A stretch of 42,040 bases of DNA from Deltaproteobacteria bacterium (GTDB lineage: Bacteria; Myxococcota_A; UBA9160; UBA4427). Below the pieces are notes generated by a model. The model was not told where the DNA came from. It made no database searches and saw only the letters and a list, made by a program, of their open reading frames with translations. The stretch spans positions 1 through 42,040 of the forward strand of contig JAFDDH010000009.1 of assembly GCA_019310975.1 (NCBI GenBank), in the 5' to 3' direction. A program made the position numbers and the translations under genes. Shown piece by piece: positions 25,758 to 34,232 of the stretch (position 1 is its first letter; every line of letters begins with the position of its first letter).

Positions 25758-26138
25758 TCAGCCGGGCTCCCGTCGAAACAAGAAGCGGCTGATGACGTGG
25801 CGATTGCGGGCCACCACTCCGTAGCCAAACTCCACGAGCCCAATCAGCGGCGGTCGGCCCAGAATGCGCGCCGTCCAACGCCAGCCCAGCTCGTTCAGGA
25901 TGAAGAGTGTCGCCCTGCCGGCACGCAGGAGCGTGCCGTCCTTACACACGACGTGCATCGCGATCGCGCACGCCTCGGCAAGCTCCGGTGTCATGGGGGG
26001 CGAAGGCGCCTCCTGGTAGGGGATGAAGCACAGGCGGCCCCCGCTGTCCTTGCGCTCGCCCCACGCCGCAAAGCGGCGGCACATGCCGCACTCTCCATCC
26101 CACAGCACGCTGTGCCTGGCCTCCGCGACTTCCTGCAT
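25758..26138 (-). CDS. Thiol-disulfide oxidoreductase of the DCC family
   Basis: A 126-aa DCC-family protein named for its DxxCxxC active site, seen here as WDGECGMCRRFAAWGERKD (residues 14-32). The supporting blocks FIPYQEA, CKDGTLLRAGRATLFILNEL and PPLIGLVEFGYGVVARNRHV are all present. It probably handles thiol exchange in the cytoplasm. Its partner is unknown. The ATG at 26138 is chosen since the family starts here and a GAGG lies just upstream. The open frame further upstream runs antisense to a non-coding part and is rejected. Confidence 0.88.
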   Translation of the reverse strand: MQEVAEARHSVLWDGECGMCRRFAAWGERKDSGGRLCFIPYQEAPSPPMTPELAEACAIAMHVVCKDGTLLRAGRATLFILNELGWRWTARILGRPPLIGLVEFGYGVVARNRHVISRFLFRREPG

Positions 26139-26301
26139 CGCCTCGCAGAGCCTCCGCTCGCGCCAACACCGCCGAGCTGGAAGCAGCCCAGCCCGCGGCC
26201 TCACACGCGAGACAGAGTCTACCACCCGGGCTCTGTCATGTACCCGCAGCGAGTGGTGGCGCGTGCCTGTCGGCTGGGTGAGCCTTGATGGCCGGCATGG
26301 C

Positions 26302-26307
26302 GGAGGA
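26302..26307 (+). promoter_or_regulatory. Ribosome binding site deciding the patatin TTG start
   Basis: GGAGGA precedes the TTG at 26317 by 9 nt. No ATG or GTG in frame close by has a comparable site. The TTG opens exactly at the conserved KRALILGGGG strand. Confidence 0.6.
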
Positions 26308-26316
26308 AGACGAATC

Positions 26317-27174
26317 TTGAAGCGCGCACTCATTCTGGGCGGCGGTGGAGTGATCGGTGTGGCCTGGGAGACGGGCCTGACGACTGGGCTCCTGCAGGGC
26401 GGCATCGACCTACGCGATGCCGATCTCGTGGTCGGCACCTCGGCGGGCAGCCTGGTGGGTACGCGTCTCGCCGCTGGCCACGATCTGTCGCAGCCGGTGA
26501 AGCAGAGCCCGGCCGCCGTCCCGATCCCCGAAGGCGGCATCGACCTGCCCAAGGTCACGGAGATCTTCCGACTCTGGTCGCAGGCCAGCAGGATGGATGA
26601 GACGCTCTGCGCCCGCATCGGGCAACTCGCCAGCGAGGCCCGCACCGTGGACCAGGCGGCCTGGATCGCCAACACCGGGCGCAGCGTCGGCGTCGACGAT
26701 TGGCCGGAAAAAGGGATGCGCATCACTGCGGTGGACGTTCACAGCGGCGGCTTCGAGGTGCACTGCCGCGAATCCGGCGCACCGCTCCACCACGCCATCG
26801 CCGCTTCGTGCGCGGTGCCCGGTATGTTTCCTCCCATCACTCTCGACGGACGCGACTACATGGATGGCGGTGTACGCAGTGCTACGAGCGCCGACGTGGC
26901 GCTCGACCACGAGCCGGATGTCGCCATCGTGATCGCACCAATCTGTGCAGCCACCGCCAGCTTCGGCGCACTCGCCGAGCGTTGTCTCGACGACGAGGTG
27001 GCGCAGCTGCGCGCGGCCGGCACACGCGTCTGCTGCATACTCCCGGACGGGACCGACCTCGAGGCCTTCGGTCCGAATCTCATGGACGCGGGGCAAGCCG
27101 TGGCCGCCCAGAGAGCGGGACACGCCCGCGGCCTTGCGCTTGCACAAGACGAGGCAGGGCTCTGGCTCGACTAG
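26317..27174 (+). CDS. Patatin-like phospholipase/lipase
   Basis: A 285-aa patatin-fold acyl hydrolase (RssA/YchK-like) using a Ser-Asp dyad. The oxyanion loop is GGGGVIG (8-14), the nucleophile is S42 in GTSAG and the catalytic Asp is D183 in YMDGGVRS. It likely cleaves acyl esters of lipids or lysophospholipids in the cytoplasm or at the membrane. No signal peptide is present. A TTG start at 26317 is preceded by GGAGGA. Between this gene and the DCC gene lie about 180 nt without a gene. A hairpin follows its stop (see 27194). Confidence 0.9.
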   Translation: MKRALILGGGGVIGVAWETGLTTGLLQGGIDLRDADLVVGTSAGSLVGTRLAAGHDLSQPVKQSPAAVPIPEGGIDLPKVTEIFRLWSQASRMDETLCARIGQLASEARTVDQAAWIANTGRSVGVDDWPEKGMRITAVDVHSGGFEVHCRESGAPLHHAIAASCAVPGMFPPITLDGRDYMDGGVRSATSADVALDHEPDVAIVIAPICAATASFGALAERCLDDEVAQLRAAGTRVCCILPDGTDLEAFGPNLMDAGQAVAAQRAGHARGLALAQDEAGLWLD

Positions 27175-27193
27175 CCGGATGACCCAGAATGAG

Positions 27194-27227
27194 TCGACGG
27201 GCTCCCGATCAGGAGCCTGGCCGTCGA
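27194..27227 (+). terminator. Bulged hairpin after the patatin gene
   Basis: TCGACGG (27194-27200) and GCTCC (27201-27205) pair with GGAGC (27212-27216) and CCGTCGA (27221-27227), around a 6-nt loop and with a 4-nt bulge. It lies 20 nt after the patatin stop. No U-tract follows, so it is only a possible terminator. Confidence 0.4.
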
Positions 27228-27423
27228 GCCCATGCCCCTGTTGCGCACGAGCTGCTCGCTGCATTCACATGAGTGAACGAGTGCAGACGCCACAGACGAG
27301 CAGGAGAGCGACCACAGCCTCGTCCCGCCTCAAGCATGTGTCCTGCGGCACCGTTACCTGGAAGACACCGGCCGATCGACCCGGGGCCGGCTCGCTCCGG
27401 AATGAGTCCGATGAGGGGGGCGG

Positions 27424-28089
27424 ATGCGCGAACGCGGGCAGAGCGCGGGATTCACCGTCATCGAGGTGGCGGTCGCGACGGCGATCGTCGCCGCCGGTGT
27501 GCTGCTTGCCTTCAGCAGCTTCCGTCAGTGGACGCGCGATCAGCACAGTACCGAGATGGCCCACGACTTCGCTGAGCTGCTGATGGCCGCACGGGGTCAT
27601 GCGTTCGCAAAGGGAGAAACGGTCGTTGCCTTCTTCGACACGGACCGGGACGGCCAGCCGCTGATCGGCTCTGACGACGAGGCCGTCGCCGCTCTCAGCA
27701 TCCGGGACTTGAACGGCAACGGACGCATCGACCCGGGCGAGCGCCTCGCCGACGTCCCCTACGCGCCGGCCGGTTCTCTGTCCTGGGGCCACAGCCAGGC
27801 CACGCTGCGCGCACGGGGCGATCCTCGCGGATCGGCGGGTGGGCCCCCGGAGGCTGCCGTGACGTTTCAGAAGCCCGATGGCTCGATCGCCAACTGGGTG
27901 GCCTTTGGTCTCGACGGCAACCCGCGCGCCTATCTCGACCATTCTAAAGCCGGAACCGGCGCAGCGGGAAGCGGGGGTGGGGCGATCTATCTCACCAGCG
28001 GTGGAAGCGACTATGCGGTCGTTCTGAGCGCACTCGGAAAAGTCTACATCCGGGAGTGGGACGGCAGCGACGAGAGCTGGTCGCGCTGA
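27424..28089 (+). CDS. GspH/FimT-type prepilin-like protein
   Basis: A 221-aa type II secretion/type IV pilus pseudopilin. The prepilin peptidase site is SAG-FTVIEVAVATAI, cleaved after Gly9, with Glu at +5 (E14). A 20-residue hydrophobic helix and a globular C-terminal domain follow. Two Ca-binding-like loops are visible: FDTDRDG (71-77) and DLNGNGRIDPGE (95-106), common in GspH/FimT. No pilus or secretion genes accompany it. The ATG at 27424 has a G-rich ribosome site. It is isolated between the patatin gene and the FAD oxidoreductase, both with gaps of 100-250 nt. Confidence 0.87.
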   Translation: MRERGQSAGFTVIEVAVATAIVAAGVLLAFSSFRQWTRDQHSTEMAHDFAELLMAARGHAFAKGETVVAFFDTDRDGQPLIGSDDEAVAALSIRDLNGNGRIDPGERLADVPYAPAGSLSWGHSQATLRARGDPRGSAGGPPEAAVTFQKPDGSIANWVAFGLDGNPRAYLDHSKAGTGAAGSGGGAIYLTSGGSDYAVVLSALGKVYIREWDGSDESWSR

Positions 28090-28193
28090 GACCATTCGGG
28101 CCAGCGAACGGCTTTGACCCACCCCCGAAGCCGGGTAGAGTCATCGGGCAAGCGGGCAATTCGGCCCGCGCCGATCGGGGTGGGACGCGCGCG

Positions 28194-29684
28194 ATGAGCC
28201 GATGCAACGTGGTGGTCATCGGAGGCAGCGCGGCCGGCCTGGCGACTGCCCTGCTGCTCTCGCAGGACGGTCACGCCGTGAGGCTTCTCGAAGAGGAGAG
28301 GCTGCCCGAGTGCGCGACACCACTCGAGGCCTTCGAGCTCTGGGAACGGCGCGGCTCGCCGCAATCGCGCCACTCTCACGCCTTCCTGGCGCGCCTCCAC
28401 AACGCGATCAAGAACCGGGTTCCGCGTCTCTACCAGGACCTGATGGAAGCCGGCGCCGACACACTACGCTTCAGCGACATGGCGCGCGAGGTCTTCGACG
28501 AGGCCGAGCTGATCCCGGAGGACGAGGAGATCACACTGCTGGCGTGCCGGCGTATTACCTACGACTGGGTGATGCGCCGCTACGTGGAGCGCGAGACCGA
28601 CGCCGTCTACGAGAGCGGAGTCCAGGTGCGGGGGCTGCTGGCCGACCGAGATCCGTCGACAGATCTGCCGCGGGTGCGCGGCGTACGCGTTCAACGCGAC
28701 GACGGCTCCGAGGAAGAGATCGAGGCGGATCTCGTCGTGGATGCGTCCGGGCGAAACTCGAGCCTACGTGAGTGGCTCGAAGAGATCGGCACTGAACCCT
28801 TCACCCAGGAGTCCGAGAGCTGCGGGATCTTCTACTGCTCCCGCTTCTATCGTCTGCTCGACGACGCGCCCACGCCGGCAATCGACGGGCCGATCGGCGC
28901 GGACCTCGGCTATATGAAGTACGCGATCTTCCTCGGCGACTCGCGTATCTTCTCGATCACACTGGCCGCCGCACCGAGCGACGATGCCCTACGCGAAGTG
29001 CGCAGATCCGAGGTCTTCCAGGCCGCGGCCACCGCCCTGCCCAGCACCCGCGCCTGGGTGGATCCCGCCGTATCGGCGCCGATCACCGACGTCTACACCT
29101 ACGCGAACCTGAAGAACACGCTGCGCTTCTTCGTGCGCGACGGACGGCCTCTGGCCCTCGGCCTCTACCCCGTGGGCGACTCATTGGTGCACATGAATCC
29201 GATTTCGGGGCGCGGGTGCACGGCGGCGTGGATCGGTGCCGAGCTACTCACGAGCGCGCTCCGCACCCACCCCGGCGACCCCCTCGCCTTTGCGCTCGAG
29301 CTCGATGCCGGCGTCCAGCGCGAGCTCGTACCCTGGTATCAGAGCATGCGCGAGCAGGATCGCGGCGCACGCGAGACCAGCCAGCTCACCAGCGAGGGCA
29401 TAGACCCTTTCGCGTTCCAACGTCCCGACGGCACGATCGATCCCAAGGGCTATATGCGCTCGATCCTCCGAGACGGGCTGATGCCGGCCATGCGCGAGGA
29501 CATCGTGGTGCTGCGCGCTTTCATGCGCGTCTTCAACATGCTGGACGCACCGTCCGATCTGCTGACCAAGCCCGAGCTGATGCAGCGGGTGCTGGCCGTG
29601 TGGCAGCGACGCGAACAGCGCGAGCCGATGCAGCTCGGGCCGCCGCGCGCCGAGATGCTACGGCACCTGGAGAACGCTGCCTGA
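28194..29684 (+). CDS. FAD-dependent oxidoreductase (monooxygenase-like)
   Basis: A 496-aa flavoprotein with N-terminal FAD Rossmann fold VVVIGGSAAGLATALLLSQDG, then HSHAFLARLHNAI and ADLVVDASGRNSSLREWLEE, the DG-type motif of aromatic hydroxylase/halogenase-like enzymes. LALGLYPVGDSLVHMNPISG RG is the GD motif binding FAD ribityl (D in PVGDS). The family resembles FAD oxidoreductases of unknown substrate found in deltaproteobacterial genomes. The ATG at 28194 precedes the Rossmann strand. The SDR follows by 42 nt and a carboxymuconolactone decarboxylase-like gene after that, suggesting a small catabolic or biosynthetic operon. Confidence 0.87.
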   Translation: MSRCNVVVIGGSAAGLATALLLSQDGHAVRLLEEERLPECATPLEAFELWERRGSPQSRHSHAFLARLHNAIKNRVPRLYQDLMEAGADTLRFSDMAREVFDEAELIPEDEEITLLACRRITYDWVMRRYVERETDAVYESGVQVRGLLADRDPSTDLPRVRGVRVQRDDGSEEEIEADLVVDASGRNSSLREWLEEIGTEPFTQESESCGIFYCSRFYRLLDDAPTPAIDGPIGADLGYMKYAIFLGDSRIFSITLAAAPSDDALREVRRSEVFQAAATALPSTRAWVDPAVSAPITDVYTYANLKNTLRFFVRDGRPLALGLYPVGDSLVHMNPISGRGCTAAWIGAELLTSALRTHPGDPLAFALELDAGVQRELVPWYQSMREQDRGARETSQLTSEGIDPFAFQRPDGTIDPKGYMRSILRDGLMPAMREDIVVLRAFMRVFNMLDAPSDLLTKPELMQRVLAVWQRREQREPMQLGPPRAEMLRHLENAA

Positions 29685-29726
29685 CGGCCGTGGCGCCGCC
29701 TGGCGCCACTGCTATACAGGGCCTCC

Positions 29727-30506
29727 ATGACTGAGACTCCGGCCAGCACACCCGCCCGCACCGCCGTGGTGACCGGCGCCTCCTCGGGTCTCGGCGTCGC
29801 GATCGCGCGTGCACTCGGCGCGCTTGGCTGGCGCGTGGCCGTCGGCGCGCGACGCGAGACGCGTCTGGCCGATACCGCACGGGATGTCGAAGCGGCCGGC
29901 GGCGAGGCCTTCGCGCACCGGCTCGACGTCGCCGACCCCGCCTCCGTCGATCTCTTCTTCGATGCGGTGGAGAAGCGCTTTGGCCGCGTGGATGTCGTGG
30001 TCAACAACGCCGGCCTCAGCCAACCTGGTCGTGTCCAGGATCTCGATCCGAAGGACATCGCATATGAGATCTCGGTCAACCTGCTCGGAGCGATCCAGGT
30101 GACGCGCCGTGCGCTCTCGCCCCTCCTCAAGCAGGGCGCTCGGGGCGACGTCGTCTTCATCACGTCGGACGCCACTCGCCAGCCTCGGCCGCGACAGAGC
30201 GTGTACACCGCTACCAAGGCGGGGCTCGAAGGCTTCTCGCGCGCACTCTCGATGGAGCTGGAGGGAACCGGTATCCGCTCGACGATCGTCCGCCCCGGTC
30301 CCACCCTTTCGGAGTACGCGGCTTCGTGGAAACCGGGGACGATCGCCGAGATCATGCCCTACTGGAAACACTTCGGGCTACAGCGGCACAATGGCGTCAT
30401 GCCCGCCGACGCCGTGGCGCGTGCCGTCGTGCTGGCGTTGACGACGCCGCCGGGTGTCCACCTGGATACCATCGAGGTCCAGCCCGAGGCGCCCGTGAAC
30501 GACTGA
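29727..30506 (+). CDS. Short-chain dehydrogenase/reductase
   Basis: A 259-aa NAD(P)-dependent SDR. The cofactor motif TGASSGLG lies at 16-23, NNAG follows VDVVV, and the catalytic set is the Ser in VFITSDA with Tyr and Lys in VYTATKAGLEGFSRAL. The C-terminal substrate loop is GPTLSEYAASWKPGTI. Length is standard for classical SDRs. The substrate is unknown. It lies 42 nt after the FAD oxidoreductase and 71 nt before the CMD-like gene on the same strand, so a shared pathway is inferred. Confidence 0.92.
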   Translation: MTETPASTPARTAVVTGASSGLGVAIARALGALGWRVAVGARRETRLADTARDVEAAGGEAFAHRLDVADPASVDLFFDAVEKRFGRVDVVVNNAGLSQPGRVQDLDPKDIAYEISVNLLGAIQVTRRALSPLLKQGARGDVVFITSDATRQPRPRQSVYTATKAGLEGFSRALSMELEGTGIRSTIVRPGPTLSEYAASWKPGTIAEIMPYWKHFGLQRHNGVMPADAVARAVVLALTTPPGVHLDTIEVQPEAPVND

Positions 30507-30564
30507 GGCGCGTGGCCGAAGTCAACGAAACGACGAGCAGTCGAAACGATGTGATGATGTGATA

Positions 30565-30570
30565 GAGGAG
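30565..30570 (+). promoter_or_regulatory. Ribosome binding site deciding the CMD-like TTG start
   Basis: GAGGAG lies 7 nt before the TTG at 30578. The next in-frame ATG is well into the conserved helix, so this site supports the TTG. Confidence 0.6.
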
Positions 30571-30577
30571 CAGCTCA

Positions 30578-30958
30578 TTGGCAGAGAAGGATCGCTGGGA
30601 GCGAGGATACGAAAAGTTTCAGCAGGTCTACTGCGGCGACGTGGTGGCCCCACCGCGCGGCACGAACGACTTCTTCGATCTGATGATGGAGAACCTCTTC
30701 TGCGATGTCTGGACGCGTCCACAGCTCAGCCAGCGCGACCGCCGGTTGGTCATGCTGGGAGCCATCGCCGCGCTGGGCGAGCAGATGACCTTCGGCATCC
30801 AGGTCAAAGCCGCACTCAAGAACGACGAGCTCACGCCGGAGCAGGTGCGCGAGATCCTGATCCACATGTCGCAATATGCCGGCTATCCGCGCGTAGCGGG
30901 TCTGATCGCGGAGACCGAGGGCAAGATCGCCGAGGTCGCCAAGGAGCGCGCCAAGTAG
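30578..30958 (+). CDS. Carboxymuconolactone decarboxylase family protein
   Basis: A 126-aa all-helical CMD/AhpD-fold protein. The conserved core is LSQRDRRLVMLGAIAALGEQ followed by IQVKAALKNDELTPEQVREI, LIHMSQYAGYPR. The Glu and His positions of the gamma-carboxymuconolactone decarboxylase group are kept. The CxxC of AhpD peroxidase-type members is absent. It may act as a lyase or in redox defence. The adjoining FAD oxidoreductase and SDR favour a ring- or lactone-catabolic role, as inference. Start TTG at 30578. Confidence 0.85.
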   Translation: MAEKDRWERGYEKFQQVYCGDVVAPPRGTNDFFDLMMENLFCDVWTRPQLSQRDRRLVMLGAIAALGEQMTFGIQVKAALKNDELTPEQVREILIHMSQYAGYPRVAGLIAETEGKIAEVAKERAK

Positions 30959-30995
30959 GCGGAACGTCCACCCGGTGCGCCGTGCACGATCGCGG

Positions 30996-31601
30996 CTAGT
31001 GGCTCTCGCTGCCGGGGTCGGGCGGGAATCTTGTGAGGATCTTCGTGACGGCCTCGTGGATGGTCTGTTTGGATTTTTCCGGCGTGGTCTTCTTCGCCAG
31101 GCGCGTCGTCGCCGAACCGCGCCAGACCAGATCGGACGGATCCCCGTGCGTCACGTCGAGGATCAGCGTTCCCTCTTTGTACTGATCGACCACCGTCTGT
31201 GACCCGAAGCCACCGGGGCCGTAGCCCCAACCCGTGTGATAGCCGGGCCCGCCCGGTCCGTACCCGTATCCGTAGTGATTGTTGATCGTTGTGACGTCCA
31301 CCTTGTCCTCGACCACGAGGAAGAAGGAGATCTGGAAGTCCGCCCTCGCTCGGTCGACCTGCTGATGACCCTTCGAAGCGAGCTGCTGCTCGACAGCGCG
31401 CTTGACGCGGTCTTCGAAGAGTGTGTCCGCCTCGAGCACCACATCACCCTCTGACCGATGCGGCTGGGCGGCCCACGCCCAGGTGCGCAGCGATGTGAAA
31501 TCGAAGCCGGTATTCCAGTCCGAGTGGATCTTCATGCTGCTGCAGCCGCCCAAGCTGGCGACGGCCAGCAGCAGCGCAACCGTTGTGGCTATCCTCGTCA
31601 T
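30996..31601 (-). CDS. DUF4136 lipoprotein
   Basis: A 201-aa envelope lipoprotein. The signal peptide MTRIATTVALLLAVASLGGC ends in the lipobox LGGC, with lipidation expected at Cys20. The mature domain matches DUF4136 (KIHSDWNTGFDFTSLRTWAW near residue 25, SEGDVVLEADTLFEDRVKRA, FQISFFLVVEDKVDV). A Gly/Tyr-rich insert at about 107-137 (HYGYGYGPGGPGYHTGWGYG) looks like a flexible linker. Function is unknown. The ATG has AAGGAGG upstream. It is 31 nt downstream of the exported PCMT gene, probably in one operon. Lnt at 34233 would process it. Confidence 0.9.
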   Translation of the reverse strand: MTRIATTVALLLAVASLGGCSSMKIHSDWNTGFDFTSLRTWAWAAQPHRSEGDVVLEADTLFEDRVKRAVEQQLASKGHQQVDRARADFQISFFLVVEDKVDVTTINNHYGYGYGPGGPGYHTGWGYGPGGFGSQTVVDQYKEGTLILDVTHGDPSDLVWRGSATTRLAKKTTPEKSKQTIHEAVTKILTRFPPDPGSESH

Positions 31602-31632
31602 CGGAACCCCTCCTTGATCGCAGCCATTCGCA

Positions 31633-32394
31633 CTACTCCTCTGCCTTTCCAGTCATCGGCACGAATCGCACCGGCATCAGTGTCTTGCTCTCGAGGCCGC
31701 TCTCTGTGCGCGTGAAGACGCGAAGCTCCTGCCACGCCTCGCCCACTGGGATCACGAGATGGGCGCCGATGGCGAGCTGCTCGAGCAAGGGCGGCGGCAC
31801 CTTGCCCGGCGCGGCGGTGACGATGATGCCGTCGAAGGGCGCCTCCTCGGGCAGGCCCGCGTAGCCGTCGCCCACGATCACCTGCACGTTCTCATAGCCA
31901 TTCGCCGCCAGAACCTTCTTGGCTTGACGGGCCAACGTCTCGATGATCTCGATGCTGAAGACCTGCTCCACGAGCTCGGCGAGCACCGCAGCCTGGTAAC
32001 CGGATCCGGTGCCGACTTCGAGCACTCTGTCGCCGGGCTGCGGATCGAGCGCCTCCGTCATGGCGGCCACGATGAAGGGCTGCGAGATCGTCTGCTGCTC
32101 GCCGATCGGTAGGGGATGGTCCTCGTAGGCCTGATTGGCCAGTGAATCGGGCACGAATCGGTGTCGCTCGACTCGTCGCATGGCCGCCAGCACGCGCGGA
32201 TTGCGAATGCCGCGCGCCTCGATCTGTCGCTCCAACATTCGATCGCGCATGATCTTCCAGTTTCGCGGCTCGTCGTCACCGGCCCCGCCCTGATCAGCCC
32301 ATCCGGGCGCAGCACAGAGCACGATTGCCAGCGCGATCGCCATGCGAATCGGGCCAGACCGTGATGATCTCGTCTCGCGTCGCAGCCCCTGCAT
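31633..32394 (-). CDS. pcm: Protein-L-isoaspartate O-methyltransferase with signal peptide
   Basis: A 253-aa PCMT that methylates abnormal isoaspartyl residues in damaged proteins using SAM. The core has the substrate loop NQAYEDHPLPIGEQQTISQP, FIVAAMTEAL, the SAM motif VLEVGTGSGYQAAVLAELVE and IIVTAAPGKVPPPLLEQL. Unlike usual PCMTs, it begins with a basic n-region and hydrophobic stretch (IRMAIALAIVLCAAPGWADQ) that looks like a Sec signal. Export would place it where SAM is scarce, which is odd. The start at 32394 has GAGGGAGG upstream. A shorter start at 32343 would still keep the hydrophobic segment. The DUF4136 gene follows. Confidence 0.9.
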   Translation of the reverse strand: MQGLRRETRSSRSGPIRMAIALAIVLCAAPGWADQGGAGDDEPRNWKIMRDRMLERQIEARGIRNPRVLAAMRRVERHRFVPDSLANQAYEDHPLPIGEQQTISQPFIVAAMTEALDPQPGDRVLEVGTGSGYQAAVLAELVEQVFSIEIIETLARQAKKVLAANGYENVQVIVGDGYAGLPEEAPFDGIIVTAAPGKVPPPLLEQLAIGAHLVIPVGEAWQELRVFTRTESGLESKTLMPVRFVPMTGKAEE

Positions 32395-32749
32395 GCGCCT
32401 CCCTCGGCCGACGCCGCGGATCCGGGCTCAAGAGTAGACGATCTGTACCGGTTTCCGCAGAGAGTTGGAATCCTTCTTGTTCGCAAGGCCTCCCGCTGGC
32501 CGGGGCGGATTGGCGGCCGCTCGAGCCCGAGAAGCTTGATTCGCATCTCTCGCGCGATCTATTGCGTGCTCGAGCAGAGCGAGATTTTCGAGGTCTTGTG
32601 GAATCCGAGTTCCGGAGCCAGGCCCGGGGCTGTCGTGGCAGAGCGGACCCGGGCGACTCCGCTGGCTTGGCGGGCGGCGCGTGTCGCGCTGAGGTGTGAC
32701 CCGCCGCAGGTCCCGCGCGCGATTCATCGCGCGAGCCGCACACGTGACT
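32395..32749. other. Gene-free region, 355 nt
   Basis: It separates the start of the exported PCMT gene from the stop of the flavodoxin gene, both on the minus strand. Short open frames exist on both strands but have no recognisable family, ribosome site or codon bias. No tRNA-like T-loop was found. The only clear structure is the CGCGCGAT/ATCGCGCG hairpin at 32716-32733. Confidence 0.6.
32716..32733 (-). terminator. 8-bp hairpin after the flavodoxin gene
   Basis: CGCGCGAT-TC-ATCGCGCG is a perfect 8-bp palindrome with a 2-nt centre, 17 nt after the flavodoxin stop. It could end the lnt-isomerase-flavodoxin transcript. There is no T-run, so confidence is low. Confidence 0.4.
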
Positions 32750-33349
32750 TCACGAGTGGGCCGATGCGGATCGACCCGCGCCCAGCTCCGAGGCGATGCG
32801 GGCGACGCGCGCCCCGAGCTCCGCGCCCGACTTGCGGTCGCCATCGTGGAGCGTGATTTCGGTACTGCCGAACACGCCCTGACCGACCGCGCCCAGGAAG
32901 ACGCTCAGACGGTTGATACCCTCGTCATTCATCGGGGTACGCTCCATTCCGACCCAGACCATGCCGTGTTGAAGGCCGAAGTAGAGCAGATCCGAGAGCG
33001 TGTTCAGCTTGTCGCCGCTGGGCGTGGCCGAGACGGTGAAGCCCGCCCCGACCTTGTCCTTCCACACGCGCGGGTACCAACGATCCAGGGTGGCGTCGAA
33101 GAACGCCTTGAGGGGCGATGAGATGCAGCCCATCCAGGTCGGGCAGCCGAAGATGATTGCGTCGGCTTCGTCGAGCTCCGCGAGCATCTGGGCATTCGTC
33201 CACACTCCGGCCTCGAAGTCGTCGGGCACGATGGCATGCAGGCTCGCCTCGACTCCCGGAATCGACGATGCGCCTTCGAGTACGCCCTCGGCCATGATCT
33301 TCGTATGGCCGTCCTTCGAGTGGTAGACCACTGAAACCTTCGTCAACAT
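32750..33349 (-). CDS. Flavodoxin family protein (WrbA-like)
   Basis: A 199-aa flavodoxin/NADPH quinone reductase-like protein. The FMN phosphate loop is VVYHSKDGHTKIMAEG (residues 7-22), and the isoalloxazine loops are FGCPTWMGCISSPLKAFFDA and HGMVWVGMERTPMNDEGINR. It probably binds FMN and reduces quinones in two-electron steps. No signal is seen. The ATG at 33349 has GAGGAG upstream. The gene lies 25 nt after the isomerase-like gene and ends the lnt operon. Confidence 0.9.
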   Translation of the reverse strand: MLTKVSVVYHSKDGHTKIMAEGVLEGASSIPGVEASLHAIVPDDFEAGVWTNAQMLAELDEADAIIFGCPTWMGCISSPLKAFFDATLDRWYPRVWKDKVGAGFTVSATPSGDKLNTLSDLLYFGLQHGMVWVGMERTPMNDEGINRLSVFLGAVGQGVFGSTEITLHDGDRKSGAELGARVARIASELGAGRSASAHS

Positions 33350-33374
33350 CCTCTCCTCATTGGCTCGAAGCCCA

Positions 33375-34211
33375 TCACGCGGCCCCTCTCGCTCGCGCTC
33401 GTACTGCGCGCATTGCGTCCCCTACTCGGCGGGCGATCTGCCGCGGCGAGCCCCACGCCAGCAGCTCATCGCTAAAAATCTCGGCACAGAGCGGCGCGAC
33501 GCTGCCAATCTGGTGCAATACGCCGAGCCAGCCGTCGAGATCGATATCGCCCTCCCCCGGCACGAGGCGATGGTGCAGTGTTTCGATGACCGGATCGTCC
33601 ATCGATTCGGCAGGTGCGTCGTTCACCTGCGTGCCCAGCACACGCTCACCCGGAATCGCGCGTAGATCGTCGAGGCTCGTCGCGCCGCGATGGCAGTGCC
33701 AGGTATCGACCATGATTCCCGTGCGCTCGCATCCGGATCGCTCTACGACCTGCCAGGCCGTGCGAAGATCGGGCACGGACATGAAGGGGACGAACTCCAG
33801 ATAGGCCTTCAGCCCGTGCTCTGCGGCCCGGCCCGCGACGCCGGCGAAGACCTCCGCCATCTGATCGAGCGGAGCCTCACCCTCGGAGATCATCACCACG
33901 TTGATGTAGCGCGCACCGAGCGCTTCGCCGGCCTCGTACATCAGGGCTTCGCCCTCGAAGACGCTGGACGCTTTGGCAGCAGGCAGATGACAGACCAGCG
34001 CGTCCACATCGTTCACGACCAGGCCATGGTCGTCGAGAAGGGAGCGCATGTCGGCGACAGACAACCCATCGCGCCGGGCGCCCAGCCAGGTCTCGTGCGG
34101 CCAGATCGAGAGCCCCGTGAAACCGCCGGCCCGCGCCGCCTCCACCAGCTCGGGCAGGGGCGGATGGCCCAGCGTGGAGGCCGTCACGAGCAGGTCATCG
34201 GGCCCCAGCAT
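33375..34211 (-). CDS. Sugar phosphate isomerase/epimerase-like TIM barrel
   Basis: A 278-aa member of the AP-endonuclease-2/xylose-isomerase-like fold. Visible metal-ligand candidates are Glu in LEFVPF, Asp in IMVDTWHCHRG, the QVNDAP strand and Glu in AEIFSDE. The family isomerises or epimerises sugars or inositol derivatives, and the substrate cannot be predicted. The ATG at 34211 begins the conserved first strand. It lies 21 nt after lnt and 25 nt before the flavodoxin, so an operon is likely although the functions seem unrelated. Confidence 0.86.
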   Translation of the reverse strand: MLGPDDLLVTASTLGHPPLPELVEAARAGGFTGLSIWPHETWLGARRDGLSVADMRSLLDDHGLVVNDVDALVCHLPAAKASSVFEGEALMYEAGEALGARYINVVMISEGEAPLDQMAEVFAGVAGRAAEHGLKAYLEFVPFMSVPDLRTAWQVVERSGCERTGIMVDTWHCHRGATSLDDLRAIPGERVLGTQVNDAPAESMDDPVIETLHHRLVPGEGDIDLDGWLGVLHQIGSVAPLCAEIFSDELLAWGSPRQIARRVGDAMRAVRARARGAA

Positions 34212-34232
34212 GCATCGTCCTCTCTGTGTCGC

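Noticed and set aside
24944-25843. 299-aa minus-strand frame over the DUF3806 gene
   Set aside because: No family match was recognised, and the plus-strand frame has a signal peptide and a DUF3806 core.
32395-32749. Possible tRNA or small gene in the gene-free stretch
   Set aside because: No T-loop or cloverleaf was found, and the short frames lack ribosome sites and known motifs.
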